From Actinomycetes bacterium (GTDB lineage: Bacteria > Actinomycetota > Acidimicrobiia > Acidimicrobiales > Bog-793), in NCBI GenBank assembly GCA_021809425.1, contig JAKBAA010000020.1, positions 1 through 44,371 of the forward strand: a stretch of 44,371 bases of DNA, in the 5' to 3' direction. Each line of letters begins with the position of its first letter. The stretch's first letter is position 1. Shown here in pieces: positions 1-8,305 of the stretch. Both the position numbers and the translations under genes were made by a program. The notes below the pieces were generated by a model that did no database searches, was not told where the DNA came from, and saw only the letters and a list, made by a program, of their open reading frames with translations.

Positions 1-1185
1 CGACGCCTCGTAGCTTCCCATCCGCCCCTGGAAGTTGCGGTTGGCCGTCGACAGGGTCACCTCGCCGTCCGCCATCACCCCGCCGTCGCCCGCGCAGGCG
101 CCGCAACCCGGGTTCGTGATCAGCGCCCCGGCCTCGAGCAGGTCGGCGTAGACCCCGCTGCGCACCGCCCGCTCCACCACGTGGCGAGAGGCAGGCGTCA
201 CGAGCAGCCGGACGCCGCCCGCCACCTTGCGCCCGCGCAGGATCGCCGCCGCCTCGACCAGGTCCTCGTACTTCGCGTTCGCGCACGACCCGATGAACAC
301 CTGGTCGACCTTGGTCCCGGCCACCTCATCGATCGGTCGCACGTTGTCGACGGCGTGCGGGCAGGCCACCTGAGGAGCGAGCCCGGGACCGTCCACCTCG
401 ACCACCTCGGCGTAGGTGGCACCCGGGTCCGGGTGCAGCTCCCGTGCCGCCGAGCCCTCGACGCCCCGCTCCGCCAGGAACTGGCGGGTCACCTGGTCCG
501 GCGGCACGAACGCGAACTTCGCCCCGAGCTCCATCGCCAGGTTGCACATCGTCATCCGCTCCGACACCGACAGCCCCGCCACGTAGCTCCCGTGGAACTC
601 CACCGACGCGTAGGTCGCCCCGTCCGCGCTCAGCCGACCGACCAGTGCCAGCATCACGTCCTTCGCCGACACGCCGGCGCCGAGCGGTCCGTCGATCACC
701 ACCTTGATCGACTCCGGCACCCGCATCCACAGGTAGCCGGCCACCCAGGTCGCGGCGACCTCGCTGAAGCCGACACCGGTCCCCGCCGCCCCGAGCGCCC
801 CGTAGATGGTCGAGTGCGAGTCGGTCCCGATGAGGAGCATGCCCGGAGCGACGTGGCCGTCCTCCATCAGGACCACGTGCGCGATCCCGGCGTCGACGTC
901 GTAGAACCGTCGGATGCCGTGCGCCCGGGCGAACTCCCGGCACAGCTTCTGGTCGGCCGCCGTCTTCGGGCTGTGGGCCGGCGAGTTGTGGTCCATCACC
1001 ATGGCGATCCGGTCCGGATCGAACAGCCGGTCCGTCCCCAGCCGCTCGAGCGTCCGGATGCACCGCCAGCTGGCGGCGTGGCTCATGATCAGGTCCGGGT
1101 ACGGCTCGACGATCTCCCCGACCGTCACCGACTCGACACCGGCGGCGCGGGCCAGCACCTTCTGGGCGAACGTCGCCCCGCTCAC
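1..1185 (-). CDS. leuC: 3-isopropylmalate dehydratase large subunit, short (archaeal/HacA-like) type; 3' end cut by window
   Basis: Aconitase-superfamily [4Fe-4S] enzyme of leucine synthesis that isomerises 2- to 3-isopropylmalate together with LeuD. 395 codons are visible and the frame runs off the left edge. Visible motifs: the substrate-binding GTDSHS segment in the first half, and the cluster ligands in FIGSC and NPGCGACAG near the end. The family of about 420 residues is the short type, not the roughly 470-residue E. coli type, so a related hydro-lyase (homoaconitase or dimethylmalate dehydratase) cannot be excluded. The GTG start is set by a 4-bp GTGA overlap with the leuD stop, which implies translational coupling. 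Cytoplasmic. Confidence 0.88.
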   Translation of the reverse strand, partial: MSGATFAQKVLARAAGVESVTVGEIVEPYPDLIMSHAASWRCIRTLERLGTDRLFDPDRIAMVMDHNSPAHSPKTAADQKLCREFARAHGIRRFYDVDAGIAHVVLMEDGHVAPGMLLIGTDSHSTIYGALGAAGTGVGFSEVAATWVAGYLWMRVPESIKVVIDGPLGAGVSAKDVMLALVGRLSADGATYASVEFHGSYVAGLSVSERMTMCNLAMELGAKFAFVPPDQVTRQFLAERGVEGSAARELHPDPGATYAEVVEVDGPGLAPQVACPHAVDNVRPIDEVAGTKVDQVFIGSCANAKYEDLVEAAAILRGRKVAGGVRLLVTPASRHVVERAVRSGVYADLLEAGALITNPGCGACAGDGGVMADGEVTLSTANRNFQGRMGSYEAS

Positions 1186-1679
1186 GACGCCGCTCCCCCG
1201 ACCACGTGACGCGCCAGGTACGGGATGAGCCCGCCGGCGTCGAGGATGCGCCGCAACGAGGCCGGGAACGGCGGGAACGGCACCGAGGCGTCGCCTGCCC
1301 GCACCTCGCCCGCCTCGAGGTCCACCCACACCTCCGCCCCCTCCTCGATCGCCTCGACGGCATCGCCGAGCGCGATCGCCGGCAACCCGGTGTTGATGGC
1401 GTTGCGGTAGAACACCCGGGCGAACGAGCGGGCGAGGACCACCTCGATGCCGGCACCGACGAGGCACGAGGCCGCCTGCTCCCGGGCGCTGCCGCATCCG
1501 AAGTTCTTGCCGGCCACGATCACCTTGGAGCTACGGACCGCCGCCTGCACCGAAGGGCCGAGCGGCTCGAACGCGTGCTCGGCCAGCTCGGCCGGGTCGA
1601 TGCTGACGAGGTACCGGCCCGGGATGATCACGTCGGTGTTGACGCTGTCACCGAAGCGAATGCTCGGTCCGCCGCGCAT
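1182..1679 (-). CDS. leuD: 3-isopropylmalate dehydratase small subunit
   Basis: Swivel-domain partner of LeuC; 165 residues, the normal length for the short type. The early NTDVIIPGRYL segment and the GCGSAREQA motif (about residues 60-70) are diagnostic. The substrate-recognition loop reads YLVS (residues 23-26). This loop is known to vary between isopropylmalate and homoaconitate enzymes, and YLV- favours isopropylmalate. The ATG at 1679 is chosen because GGAGGT ends six bases upstream; an upstream in-frame ATG at 1712 lacks such a site and adds a non-family extension. First gene of the leuD-leuC transcript, with a promoter-like pair at 1763-1790. Confidence 0.9.
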   Translation of the reverse strand: MRGGPSIRFGDSVNTDVIIPGRYLVSIDPAELAEHAFEPLGPSVQAAVRSSKVIVAGKNFGCGSAREQAASCLVGAGIEVVLARSFARVFYRNAINTGLPAIALGDAVEAIEEGAEVWVDLEAGEVRAGDASVPFPPFPASLRRILDAGGLIPYLARHVVGGAAS

Positions 1680-1762
1680 CACACCACCTCCCCCGACGAT
1701 CCGCCGCGGCACCCCCGCCCCGGCCCGACCATTTCCTATGTGGCGCTAACCGTTCGCACGGC

Positions 1763-1790
1763 ATCCTACTCTTCGGATGCCCGGCGTCAA
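1763..1790 (-). promoter_or_regulatory. Putative promoter of leuDC
   Basis: On the minus strand a TTGACG -35 box (1785-1790), a 16-bp spacer and a TAGGAT -10 box (1763-1768) fit a housekeeping actinobacterial promoter. The -35 box overlaps the livF stop codon, so leuDC can be transcribed independently of the liv operon. Predicted leader about 75 nt. Seen directly; activity is inferred. Confidence 0.5.
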
Positions 1791-2473
1791 CTGGCCGGTC
1801 GTTGCGCTGCCGGTGCCGCCAGGCGACCGAGGCGCAGCTCGAGCGTGCGGTCGGCGAGCGCCTCGAGCACCCGCCGGTTCTGCTCCACGAGCACGATCGT
1901 CATGGCGCCCTTGAGCGCCGCCAGCGCCTCGGTCACCGCGGCCACCACCACCGGCGCCAGCCCCTGCGTGGGCTCGTCGAGGAGGAGCACCTTGGGGCTC
2001 GTCATCAGCGCCCGGGCGATCGCCAGCATCTGCTGCTCGCCCCCCGACAGCACGCTGCCAGGGACACCCAGGCGCTCCCGAAGGCGCGGGAAGAGCGCCA
2101 GCACCTCCTCTCGGCGGGCGCGGTGCGCCGCGTCCACCCGCAGCCTGCCACGCGCCATCACGGTCACGTCGAGGTTCGCCTGCACCGAGATGCTCCCCAT
2201 GATCTGGCGCCCCTCCGGGACGAGCGCCAGCCCGCGGCTCACGCGCTTGTAGGCCGGCATCCGATCGAGCCGCTCCTCGTCGAGGGCCACCGAGCCGCTG
2301 GCGCGCGCCAGCGAGCCGGCCACGGCGCCGAGCAGCGTCGTCTTGCCGGCACCGTTCGCCCCGGCCACGCCGAGCAGCTCGCCCGGCTCGACCTCCAGGG
2401 AGACGTCGTGCAGCACGGCGACGCGCCCGTACCCCGCCGTCAGCCCGCCCACCCGCAGCCGGGCGCCCGTCAC
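1787..2473 (-). CDS. livF: Branched-chain amino acid-type ABC transporter ATP-binding protein LivF
   Basis: Second ATPase of an HAAT-family importer, 228 residues. Walker A GANGAGKTT, signature LSGGEQQ, Walker B LLLDEP and the VEQN switch region typical of LivF are all present, so it should be catalytically competent. The GTG start at 2473 overlaps the TGA of the preceding livMG gene by four bases (GTGA), which decides the start. Last gene of livK-livH-livMG-livF; the leuDC promoter begins in its stop codon. Substrate is inferred from family only: HAAT systems also carry amides, urea and aromatic acids. Confidence 0.92.
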   Translation of the reverse strand: MTGARLRVGGLTAGYGRVAVLHDVSLEVEPGELLGVAGANGAGKTTLLGAVAGSLARASGSVALDEERLDRMPAYKRVSRGLALVPEGRQIMGSISVQANLDVTVMARGRLRVDAAHRARREEVLALFPRLRERLGVPGSVLSGGEQQMLAIARALMTSPKVLLLDEPTQGLAPVVVAAVTEALAALKGAMTIVLVEQNRRVLEALADRTLELRLGRLAAPAAQRPAS

Positions 2474-4386
2474 GGCCGCACCGCCTCGCCTGCCGCCACG
2501 GCGCCACCCCGGCCGTGCTCGTCGAGATCGTCCGCCTCCCCCTCCCAGACGACCCGGCCACCGTCCATGACGTAGACGTGGTCCGCCAGCTCCTTGATGA
2601 AGTCCAGGTTGTGGTCGATCACCACGACGGCGCTCCCCCCGTCGCGCAGCGAGGCGAGCCACTCGCGCAGCTGGTCGACCTCTTCGAGCGACAGCCCGAC
2701 CGCCGGCTCGTCCAGCAGGAGCACGGCGGCCCCCGTGAACACGGCACGGGCGACCTCGACGTACTTGCGCTCGCCCGTCCCGAGCGAGCTCGCCGGGCGG
2801 TCCGCCAGCGCCCCGAGACCGAGCCGGCCGAGCGTCGCCCGCGCGCCCGCCATCGCCGACCGCTCCGCCCCCGGGTCGCGCCGCAGCAGCGCCCGCTCCG
2901 CCGCCTCGCTCCCGAGCACCATGTTCTCGACGACCGTCAGCTCCTCGACGAGGCGCGGGACCTGGAACGTCCGCACGATCCCGTGGCGGCTCCGCTCCGC
3001 GGGCGACGCATGGGTCAGGTCGACCTGGCCGAGGCGCACCGCGCCGCCGTCGAGCGGCTCCACACCGGAGACGAGGTTCAGCAACGTGCTCTTCCCGGCG
3101 CCGTTCGACCCGATCAACGCCGTCACCCGGCCCGGCTCCGCCCCCAGGCTGACGCCGTCGACCGCCACCACGCCACCGAAGCGCCGTGTCGCCCCCTCGA
3201 CGACGAGCCCGGCGCGCCCGCCGCTCGCCGTCTGGGCGACCGCTTTGGCGCCGGGCCTCGCCAGGGGCGTCCCCCCGACGGCGCTCGCCCCCGCCCCGTC
3301 GCCTGCAGGCCCGCTGCCGGCCACCCCCCGTGCCCGCGGCCCTCGCCGCGGGCGGACCAGCCGGTGCCACCCCTCGACGAGCGCCCCTTCGAGACCGGGG
3401 CGCAGGTAGAAGACGACGCCGAGCAGGATCGCCCCGTAGACCAGCAGCTCGTAGTTGCCGAAGCTGTTGAGCAGCGCCTGCAGCCAGAGGACCACGAACG
3501 CACCGACGACCCCTGCCACGCGGTAGCCGGGGCCGCCGATCACGACGAGCATCGCCATCTGGACCGACACGAGCGTCCCGACGCTCTGCGGGTCGACGAG
3601 CCCCTGCGACACGAACAGCAGCGAGCCGGCGACCCCGGCGAAGACGGCGGCGGCGGTGAACGCCAGGAGCTTCACGAGGCCCACCCGGACGCCGAGCACC
3701 GAGGCGGCCAGCTCGTCGCTCCGCACCAGCCGCAGGATCCGGCCCCGCCGCCCGGCGACGACCCAGGCGAGCAGCCCGAGCATCGCCGCCGTGACGAGGG
3801 CCGTGAACACGTACCACTGCGTGGCGCTCTGCAGCGTGGTGAACCCGAGCGACATCGTCGGCGACGTCGTCAGCCCGGTCCCGCCGCCGGTCAGGGTGAG
3901 CGCCGTGACGAGCCCGCCGAAGGCCAGCGCCAGCGCCAGCGTCGCCACCCCGAAGTAGTGGCCCGACAGGCGGACGAGCACGGCACCGAGCGCCACGCCG
4001 GCAACGGCGCTCGCCCCGACCCCGACGAGGACGGCGGCGAGCATCGGGAGGGCCGCCCGCTGGGCGACGACCGCCGTCGTGTAGCCGGACACCCCGAGGA
4101 AGATGCCGGTCCCGAGCGACAGCATGCCGGCGTAGCCGAACAGCAGGTTGAGCCCGGAGGCGGCGATCCCGTAGCAGCACACCGTGACGAGCAGGCTCGG
4201 GGTGAGCCGGGGGATCCCGAGCCACGGCGAGGCGACCACGAGCGCCGCCACGGCCGCCGGCACGGCGCGCCGCCAGGTCGCGCCCTCGGGGACCGCCGGC
4301 GACGACCACCCGAGCGCCCGCCGGCCACCCCCGCCGAGCGGTCGCCCCTCGAGGGCGCCCTGCCGCAGGGACGCTGGCCAGCTCAC
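2470..4386 (-). CDS. livM-livG: Fused ABC transporter permease LivM / ATP-binding protein LivG
   Basis: One 638-residue frame carries two normally separate subunits. Residues about 25-335 are a LivM permease with multiple hydrophobic helices and the cytoplasmic ATPase-docking segment around VRSDELAASVLGV. A Gly/Ala/Pro-rich linker spans about 340-390. Residues about 390-638 are LivG, with Walker A GSNGAGKST, a degenerate signature (LGTGERKY instead of LSGGQ), Walker B LLLDEP and a VIDHN H-loop. No stop or frameshift separates the halves. The GTG start overlaps the livH stop (GTGA), and its own stop overlaps the livF start. Permease-ATPase fusions of this kind are known in actinobacteria but depart from the usual five-gene layout. 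Confidence 0.9.
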   Translation of the reverse strand: MSWPASLRQGALEGRPLGGGGRRALGWSSPAVPEGATWRRAVPAAVAALVVASPWLGIPRLTPSLLVTVCCYGIAASGLNLLFGYAGMLSLGTGIFLGVSGYTTAVVAQRAALPMLAAVLVGVGASAVAGVALGAVLVRLSGHYFGVATLALALAFGGLVTALTLTGGGTGLTTSPTMSLGFTTLQSATQWYVFTALVTAAMLGLLAWVVAGRRGRILRLVRSDELAASVLGVRVGLVKLLAFTAAAVFAGVAGSLLFVSQGLVDPQSVGTLVSVQMAMLVVIGGPGYRVAGVVGAFVVLWLQALLNSFGNYELLVYGAILLGVVFYLRPGLEGALVEGWHRLVRPRRGPRARGVAGSGPAGDGAGASAVGGTPLARPGAKAVAQTASGGRAGLVVEGATRRFGGVVAVDGVSLGAEPGRVTALIGSNGAGKSTLLNLVSGVEPLDGGAVRLGQVDLTHASPAERSRHGIVRTFQVPRLVEELTVVENMVLGSEAAERALLRRDPGAERSAMAGARATLGRLGLGALADRPASSLGTGERKYVEVARAVFTGAAVLLLDEPAVGLSLEEVDQLREWLASLRDGGSAVVVIDHNLDFIKELADHVYVMDGGRVVWEGEADDLDEHGRGGAVAAGEAVRP

Positions 4387-5255
4387 GCGCGCACCGCCCC
4401 GCCGAACCGCACGCCGCGGCTCAGGTACAGCACACCGACCAGCAGCACCAGCCCGAACACCACCGGCACCTCGTACAGCGGGTTCCAGTAGGCGCCGATG
4501 TACCCCTCGCCGATCGCCAGCCCCATCCCCGCCCACAGCACCCGGCCCGGGTGCGTCATGTTGGCGAGCGCCGCCGCCACGAACCCGTTCAGGGTGATCG
4601 TCAGCCCCGCGTCGTAGCTGACCCCGGTGAGCGGCACGAGCAGGAGCGCCGAGATGCCGCCGATCAGCCCGGCGAGGCCGAAGGAGAGCTGGCGCATCCG
4701 TGCAACGTTGATCCCGAGGGAGGCGCTCACCTGGGGGTTCTCGGCGCACGCCGTCATGGCGTGACCGAGCAGGGTCGAGCGGAAGAACCACACGAGGCCG
4801 ACCGTCGTCACCACCGAGAACGCCACCAGCAGCACGCCCTGCTGGCTGATCGCACCGCCCCCGATCAGCACCGACGGACCGTTCAGCATCGCCGGGAAGT
4901 TGTAGGTGTTCGCACCGAGGAACAGGTCGAACGCCCCTTCGGCCAGGAGGGCGACACCGAGCGCCACGATGATGAGCCGGCGCGGGTTCCAGTCGAGCCG
5001 GCTCCGCAGGGCCAGCCGCTCGAACAGCAACGACCCCACGACGGCGGCGGCGACCCCGACCACCGAGGCCGCCGCCAGCGGGAGCCCGATCGCGAACAGC
5101 TTGCCGGTCAGCAGCCCGGACAGGGAGAAGGTCTCCCCCTGGGCCAGGTTCACCACCCGCGACCCCCGGTAGCACAGGACGATGCCGATGCCGATGATCA
5201 CGTAGACCGATCCGTTGACGAGCGACGAGAGCAGCGCCTGCAGCGCGAGTGTCAA
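4383..5255 (-). CDS. livH: Branched-chain amino acid-type ABC transporter permease LivH
   Basis: Integral membrane permease of 290 residues with about eight hydrophobic segments. The N-terminal VNLAQGETFSLSG segment and the cytoplasmic coupling segment AENPQVSASLGINVARM (about residue 170) are typical of LivH. The start is TTG, preceded by an AAGGAGAGAGG purine run about seven bases upstream; no ATG or GTG lies further upstream in a suitable place. It lies 46 bp downstream of livK, with a small hairpin in between, and is coupled to livMG by a GTGA overlap. Confidence 0.9.
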   Translation of the reverse strand: MTLALQALLSSLVNGSVYVIIGIGIVLCYRGSRVVNLAQGETFSLSGLLTGKLFAIGLPLAAASVVGVAAAVVGSLLFERLALRSRLDWNPRRLIIVALGVALLAEGAFDLFLGANTYNFPAMLNGPSVLIGGGAISQQGVLLVAFSVVTTVGLVWFFRSTLLGHAMTACAENPQVSASLGINVARMRQLSFGLAGLIGGISALLLVPLTGVSYDAGLTITLNGFVAAALANMTHPGRVLWAGMGLAIGEGYIGAYWNPLYEVPVVFGLVLLVGVLYLSRGVRFGGAVRA

Positions 5256-5288
5256 CCGACGTCCTCTCTCCTTGCCTGCCTCGCCTGC

Positions 5289-5302
5289 GGGCGCGAGCGC
5301 CC
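5289..5302 (-). promoter_or_regulatory. Intercistronic hairpin between livK and livH
   Basis: GGGCGC and GCGCCC arms separated by two bases begin at the livK stop codon. Hairpins at this place, between a binding-protein gene and its permease genes, often stabilise the upstream message or partly terminate, so that the binding protein is made in excess. Structure is seen; function is inferred. Confidence 0.35.
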
Positions 5303-6552
5303 TAGAAGCCGGTACGCACCGCGGCCCACCCGTCCGACACGGACGGCCCTGCCTGGGCGAGGGCCGTGGGCACCCCGGTCACCACGTTCAGCCCGGGCAC
5401 CTGGTCGAACTGGAGGTTCGAGCCGAGGCACCGCACGGTCTGGGTCTCGAGGTACCGCTTCAGCCGTCCGCCCGGCCCGGCGTGGGTGCCGGCGAGCGCC
5501 GCAGCCGCCACGCACACGCTGTCGATGGTCGTCGTCCCCTCGTTGTCGAGCGGCTGGCGGGCGAACTTCTGGTAGGCCGGCAGCAGCGACGACCACGCCC
5601 GGGTGATGGGCCCGGAGAAGCCCGGCCCCACCGCCATGCTGGCGATCCCGTACAGCTTCGGCGGGATCGGGAACGACAGGCTCTTCAGGAAGTCGTCGCT
5701 CACGGCCTCTGCCCCCATCACGAGCGGCAGGCTGAGGCCGAGCGTGTGGTACGAGGTCACGACGGCCGTGTCCGCCGAGCCGATCGTCGCCGAGAAGATC
5801 GCCTTCGCCCCTTGCGCCGTCAGCTGGTCGAGCTCCGGGGTGACGTCGGTGGCGCTCGGGTCCATCGGCTCGGACACCACCCCGATCCCTGCCGCCTTCG
5901 CTGCACCCTCGACCGCGGCCAGCTGCGCCGTCCCCGACGCCTCGTTCACGTAGATGACCCCGATCTTGCTCACGTGGGCGGCCTTCGCCGCCCTGATGAA
6001 CGGCCCCACGAACGACTTCTCGAGCGGGCCCATCTGGAACATGTTGGTCCCCCGCTTCGGGAACAGCACCGGCACGATCGAGATGCCCACCACGCTGCTC
6101 GACAGGTGCGGCACCGCCCCGAGCGTCGAGGGGAGCGAACCGAGCACGAGGACGACGTGGGAGTTGACGCTCGACAGCTGGGTCGCGCACTGGGCGCCCC
6201 CGCTCGGCGTGCTCTGGGTGTCGCACGTCTGGACCTCGAGCTTGCGCCCGTTGACCCCGCCCGCTGCGTTGATCTGGCGGACCTCGAAGTCCATCCCCTT
6301 CTTGCCCGCCTGCCCCTCGGCGGCGCCCGGCCCGGTGAGGTCGAGCACGGCGCCGACCACGAGCGGCGGCCGCCGCCCGTGCCCGATCGCCGGCGCCGCC
6401 ACCGCGGCGGCGCCGCCGCTCGCAGCCCCGGCCACGGCCGCCAGGCCGACCGCCGCCGACGTCCACACCGCCGCCCGCAGCCGCCCCCGGGACCGGGTGT
6501 GACGACGGCGCTCGACTGGACCTCCATCGCGGACAAGCGTCGATCGCGACAT
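5302..6552 (-). CDS. livK: Extracellular substrate-binding protein, LivK/HAAT family
   Basis: Type I periplasmic-binding fold, 416 residues, captures ligand for the LivH-LivMG-LivF importer. The N-terminus has a long basic segment rich in Arg (residues 8-28), a hydrophobic helix (about 29-48) and an Ala-rich possible signal peptidase I site. No lipobox Cys is present, although Gram-positive binding proteins are usually lipoproteins. The mature part starts VVGAVLDLTGPGA and keeps the early Cys pair (CDTQ...QCATQ), which probably forms the LivK disulfide. ATG chosen because GGGGGAG lies about five bases upstream. First gene of the operon, with a strong promoter at 6603-6630. Confidence 0.88.
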   Translation of the reverse strand: MSRSTLVRDGGPVERRRHTRSRGRLRAAVWTSAAVGLAAVAGAASGGAAAVAAPAIGHGRRPPLVVGAVLDLTGPGAAEGQAGKKGMDFEVRQINAAGGVNGRKLEVQTCDTQSTPSGGAQCATQLSSVNSHVVLVLGSLPSTLGAVPHLSSSVVGISIVPVLFPKRGTNMFQMGPLEKSFVGPFIRAAKAAHVSKIGVIYVNEASGTAQLAAVEGAAKAAGIGVVSEPMDPSATDVTPELDQLTAQGAKAIFSATIGSADTAVVTSYHTLGLSLPLVMGAEAVSDDFLKSLSFPIPPKLYGIASMAVGPGFSGPITRAWSSLLPAYQKFARQPLDNEGTTTIDSVCVAAAALAGTHAGPGGRLKRYLETQTVRCLGSNLQFDQVPGLNVVTGVPTALAQAGPSVSDGWAAVRTGF

Positions 6553-6602
6553 TCGACTCCCCCCTGCAGTACGCGTGCAGCCCGGCTGGGCACCCCGGAA
6601 AT

Positions 6603-6630
6603 AGAGTAGCGGTACTAAGTGTTTTGTCAA
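6603..6630 (-). promoter_or_regulatory. Promoter of the liv operon
   Basis: Perfect TTGACA -35 (6625-6630), 16-bp spacer and TACTCT -10 (6603-6608) in a locally AT-rich island, on the minus strand ahead of livK. This is the best promoter match in the window. Short AGTA/TACT arms lie around the -10 box and could belong to an operator for the divergent MarR protein, but they are too short to claim. Confidence 0.65.
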
Positions 6631-6717
6631 GGCAACGGGTCGGCGACCGGCACGGGTGCCCGGTCCGGCGCCCCATGCACGGCCCGGTACCTGCCCGGGC
6701 GGCCGCCACGGTGACGC

Positions 6718-6723
6718 TAGGAT
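6718..6723 (+). promoter_or_regulatory. Possible -10 box for the marR gene
   Basis: TAGGAT fits the actinobacterial TANNNT pattern and lies about 77 bases before the marR start. No convincing -35 box accompanies it, so this is tentative. Confidence 0.3.
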
Positions 6724-6799
6724 CGGCCCACCGTGCGGGAAGGCGTCCCGGCCACGGGCGCTACGGGCTCGTCCCGACGGAAAGCGAGACGGGGTTGGC

Positions 6800-7309
6800 G
6801 TGACCAGTTCGACCGTGGACGCACGAAAGGCCCGCCGCGGCGCCGCGGCGCAGCGGGCCGGGGAGACCCTCCTCCGGCTCGGCATGCGCATGTACCGGCT
6901 CGAGGTCGAGACGCTCGAATCGGTCAGCGTCCCGCTGTCGGTCCGCCAGTTCCGCATCCTCGACCGCGTCGACCGCCAGATCACCTCGATGACCCAGCTC
7001 GCGGCGCTCGCCCGGCGCCAGCTCCCGACGATCTCGCGCAGCGTCGACAGCCTGGTCCGCCAGGGCCTCCTGCTCCGCCAGCCGTCGACGACCGACCGCC
7101 GGGTCACCGCGCTCGAGCTGACGCCGGAAGGCAAGGAGATCCTCGACGAGGCCCGCCGGGCGCTCGCCCAGCTGGCGACCTGGGTCGGCGAGGTGTTCGA
7201 CCTCGACCTCGACGCGACCCAGCTCGCCGCCACGGTCGACCGCCTCTATGCGGCCACCCAGGGTCAGCTGCACCCCGAGCGGGGCGCCACCGGGCGCGAC
7301 GCCCGCTGA
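6800..7309 (+). CDS. MarR-family transcriptional regulator
   Basis: Winged-helix regulator of 169 residues. The recognition-helix region (ARRQLPTISRSVDSLVRQG) and the wing with DRR followed by LTPEG are typical of MarR, flanked by dimerisation helices. GTG start; an upstream in-frame ATG would add a non-conserved Pro/Arg-rich extension. It is divergent from livK, with a shared 247-bp intergenic region, so autoregulation and control of the liv operon are plausible. MarR proteins usually respond to small aromatic or acidic ligands; no ligand can be read from the sequence. Confidence 0.85.
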   Translation: MTSSTVDARKARRGAAAQRAGETLLRLGMRMYRLEVETLESVSVPLSVRQFRILDRVDRQITSMTQLAALARRQLPTISRSVDSLVRQGLLLRQPSTTDRRVTALELTPEGKEILDEARRALAQLATWVGEVFDLDLDATQLAATVDRLYAATQGQLHPERGATGRDAR

Positions 7310-7320
7310 GCGTCGCGCCC

Positions 7321-7349
7321 GCCGCCGGCCGGCCCGGCTAGCCGGCGGC
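7321..7349. terminator. Hairpin between convergent marR and SDR gene
   Basis: GCCGCCGGC (7321-7329) and GCCGGCGGC (7341-7349) form a perfect 9-bp stem with an 11-base loop. It covers the stop codon of the minus-strand SDR gene and lies 12 bp after the marR stop. No U-tract follows. Candidate bidirectional terminator. Confidence 0.5.
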
Positions 7350-8189
7350 CGGCCCGATCGGCGGCAGCGACGCCTGCAGCACGGCGTCGTGGCGCGCCTC
7401 GATCTGCTCGTCCCAGTCCTGGTCCGTCAGGATGTACAGCCGCTCCTCGCGGATGCCGCGCAGGACGTGCTCGGCCACCGTCGCCGGCGACATGCCCGTC
7501 GACAGCCGGGCGTGCATCTGCTCGCGCATCGCCCTGCCCTGCTCGGCCCCCGAGGTCGGCGCCTCGTTCTGCAGCTCGGCCGGACGGTTCCGGCTGCCCT
7601 GGAACAGGCGGGTGGCGATGATGCCCGGGCAGAGCGCCGAGACGCCCACCTTGGCGCCGCGCGCCTTCAGGTCGGCGTGCACGACCTCGGTGAGCGCCAG
7701 CACGCCGTGCTTCGTGATCGAGTACATGTTGCGGGCCGGCACGACGGCGGTCATCGACGCCGTGTTGACCATGTGGCCGCCGTCCGGGTTGTCGAGCAGG
7801 ATCGGCAGGAACGTGCGCACGCCGTGCACCACGCTCCAGTAGTTGACGCCGAACGTCCATGCCCAGTCCTTGTCGGTCGCCTCCCAGATCGGACCGTCCA
7901 GGTAGCCCTCGACACCGGCGTTGTTGCACACGACGTCCACCCGCCCGTACCGGCCCGTCGCCGCCTCGGCGAGCGCCGCGATCGCCGCCGGGTCGGCGAC
8001 GTCGGTCGGCACGCCGTGGACGTCGTGGCCCTGGCCGGCCATCTCGGCGACGGCCCGCTCGAGCGCCGCCGCCTCGATGTCGGCGAGCACCACCTTCATC
8101 TGCTCCTCGGCCAGACGCTGGGCGAAGGCGCGGCCCATGCCACTGGCCGCCCCCGTCACCACCGCCACCTTGCCGGCGAACTGCTCCAT
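7338..8189 (-). CDS. Short-chain dehydrogenase/reductase (classical SDR)
   Basis: NAD(P)-dependent oxidoreductase, 283 residues. Cofactor motif TGAASGMG (residues 12-19), an Asp after the second strand (VVLADIE), which favours NAD(H), the CNNAG motif, Ser145 and the catalytic pair Tyr156/Lys160 (YSITK). An extended C-terminal region is typical of this subgroup; substrate unknown. The ATG at 8189 has GAGGGGG a few bases upstream and begins directly before the Rossmann strand; a GTG-like upstream extension was rejected. It is followed 116 bp upstream by a second SDR in the same orientation, suggesting a catabolic pair. Confidence 0.86.
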   Translation of the reverse strand: MEQFAGKVAVVTGAASGMGRAFAQRLAEEQMKVVLADIEAAALERAVAEMAGQGHDVHGVPTDVADPAAIAALAEAATGRYGRVDVVCNNAGVEGYLDGPIWEATDKDWAWTFGVNYWSVVHGVRTFLPILLDNPDGGHMVNTASMTAVVPARNMYSITKHGVLALTEVVHADLKARGAKVGVSALCPGIIATRLFQGSRNRPAELQNEAPTSGAEQGRAMREQMHARLSTGMSPATVAEHVLRGIREERLYILTDQDWDEQIEARHDAVLQASLPPIGPAAG

Positions 8190-8305
8190 TGCCGCCCCCT
8201 CTCGCGGCGCGCGCACGCGCCCTCACGCCGTGCCGCACACCGCCACGGCCCCATCTCCCGGCGGTCCGCCCCGCCCCACCTCGGGCGCGCCGGACCGCCG
8301 GCTCC

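Noticed and set aside
1680..1760. Leucine leader peptide or T-box upstream of leuD
   Set aside because: The short frame starting at the GTG near 1760 has no leucine codons, and no T-box or attenuator pairing is visible.
2515..4491. Very long plus-strand open frame opposite the liv genes
   Set aside because: Arg/His/Pro-rich composition without any family motif; it is the antisense shadow of livMG, produced by GC bias. Similar long frames opposite nadB, clpC, the kinase and the folate genes were discarded for the same reason.
6601..6618. MarR operator over the liv -10 box
   Set aside because: Only 4-bp AGTA/TACT arms; too short to call an operator.
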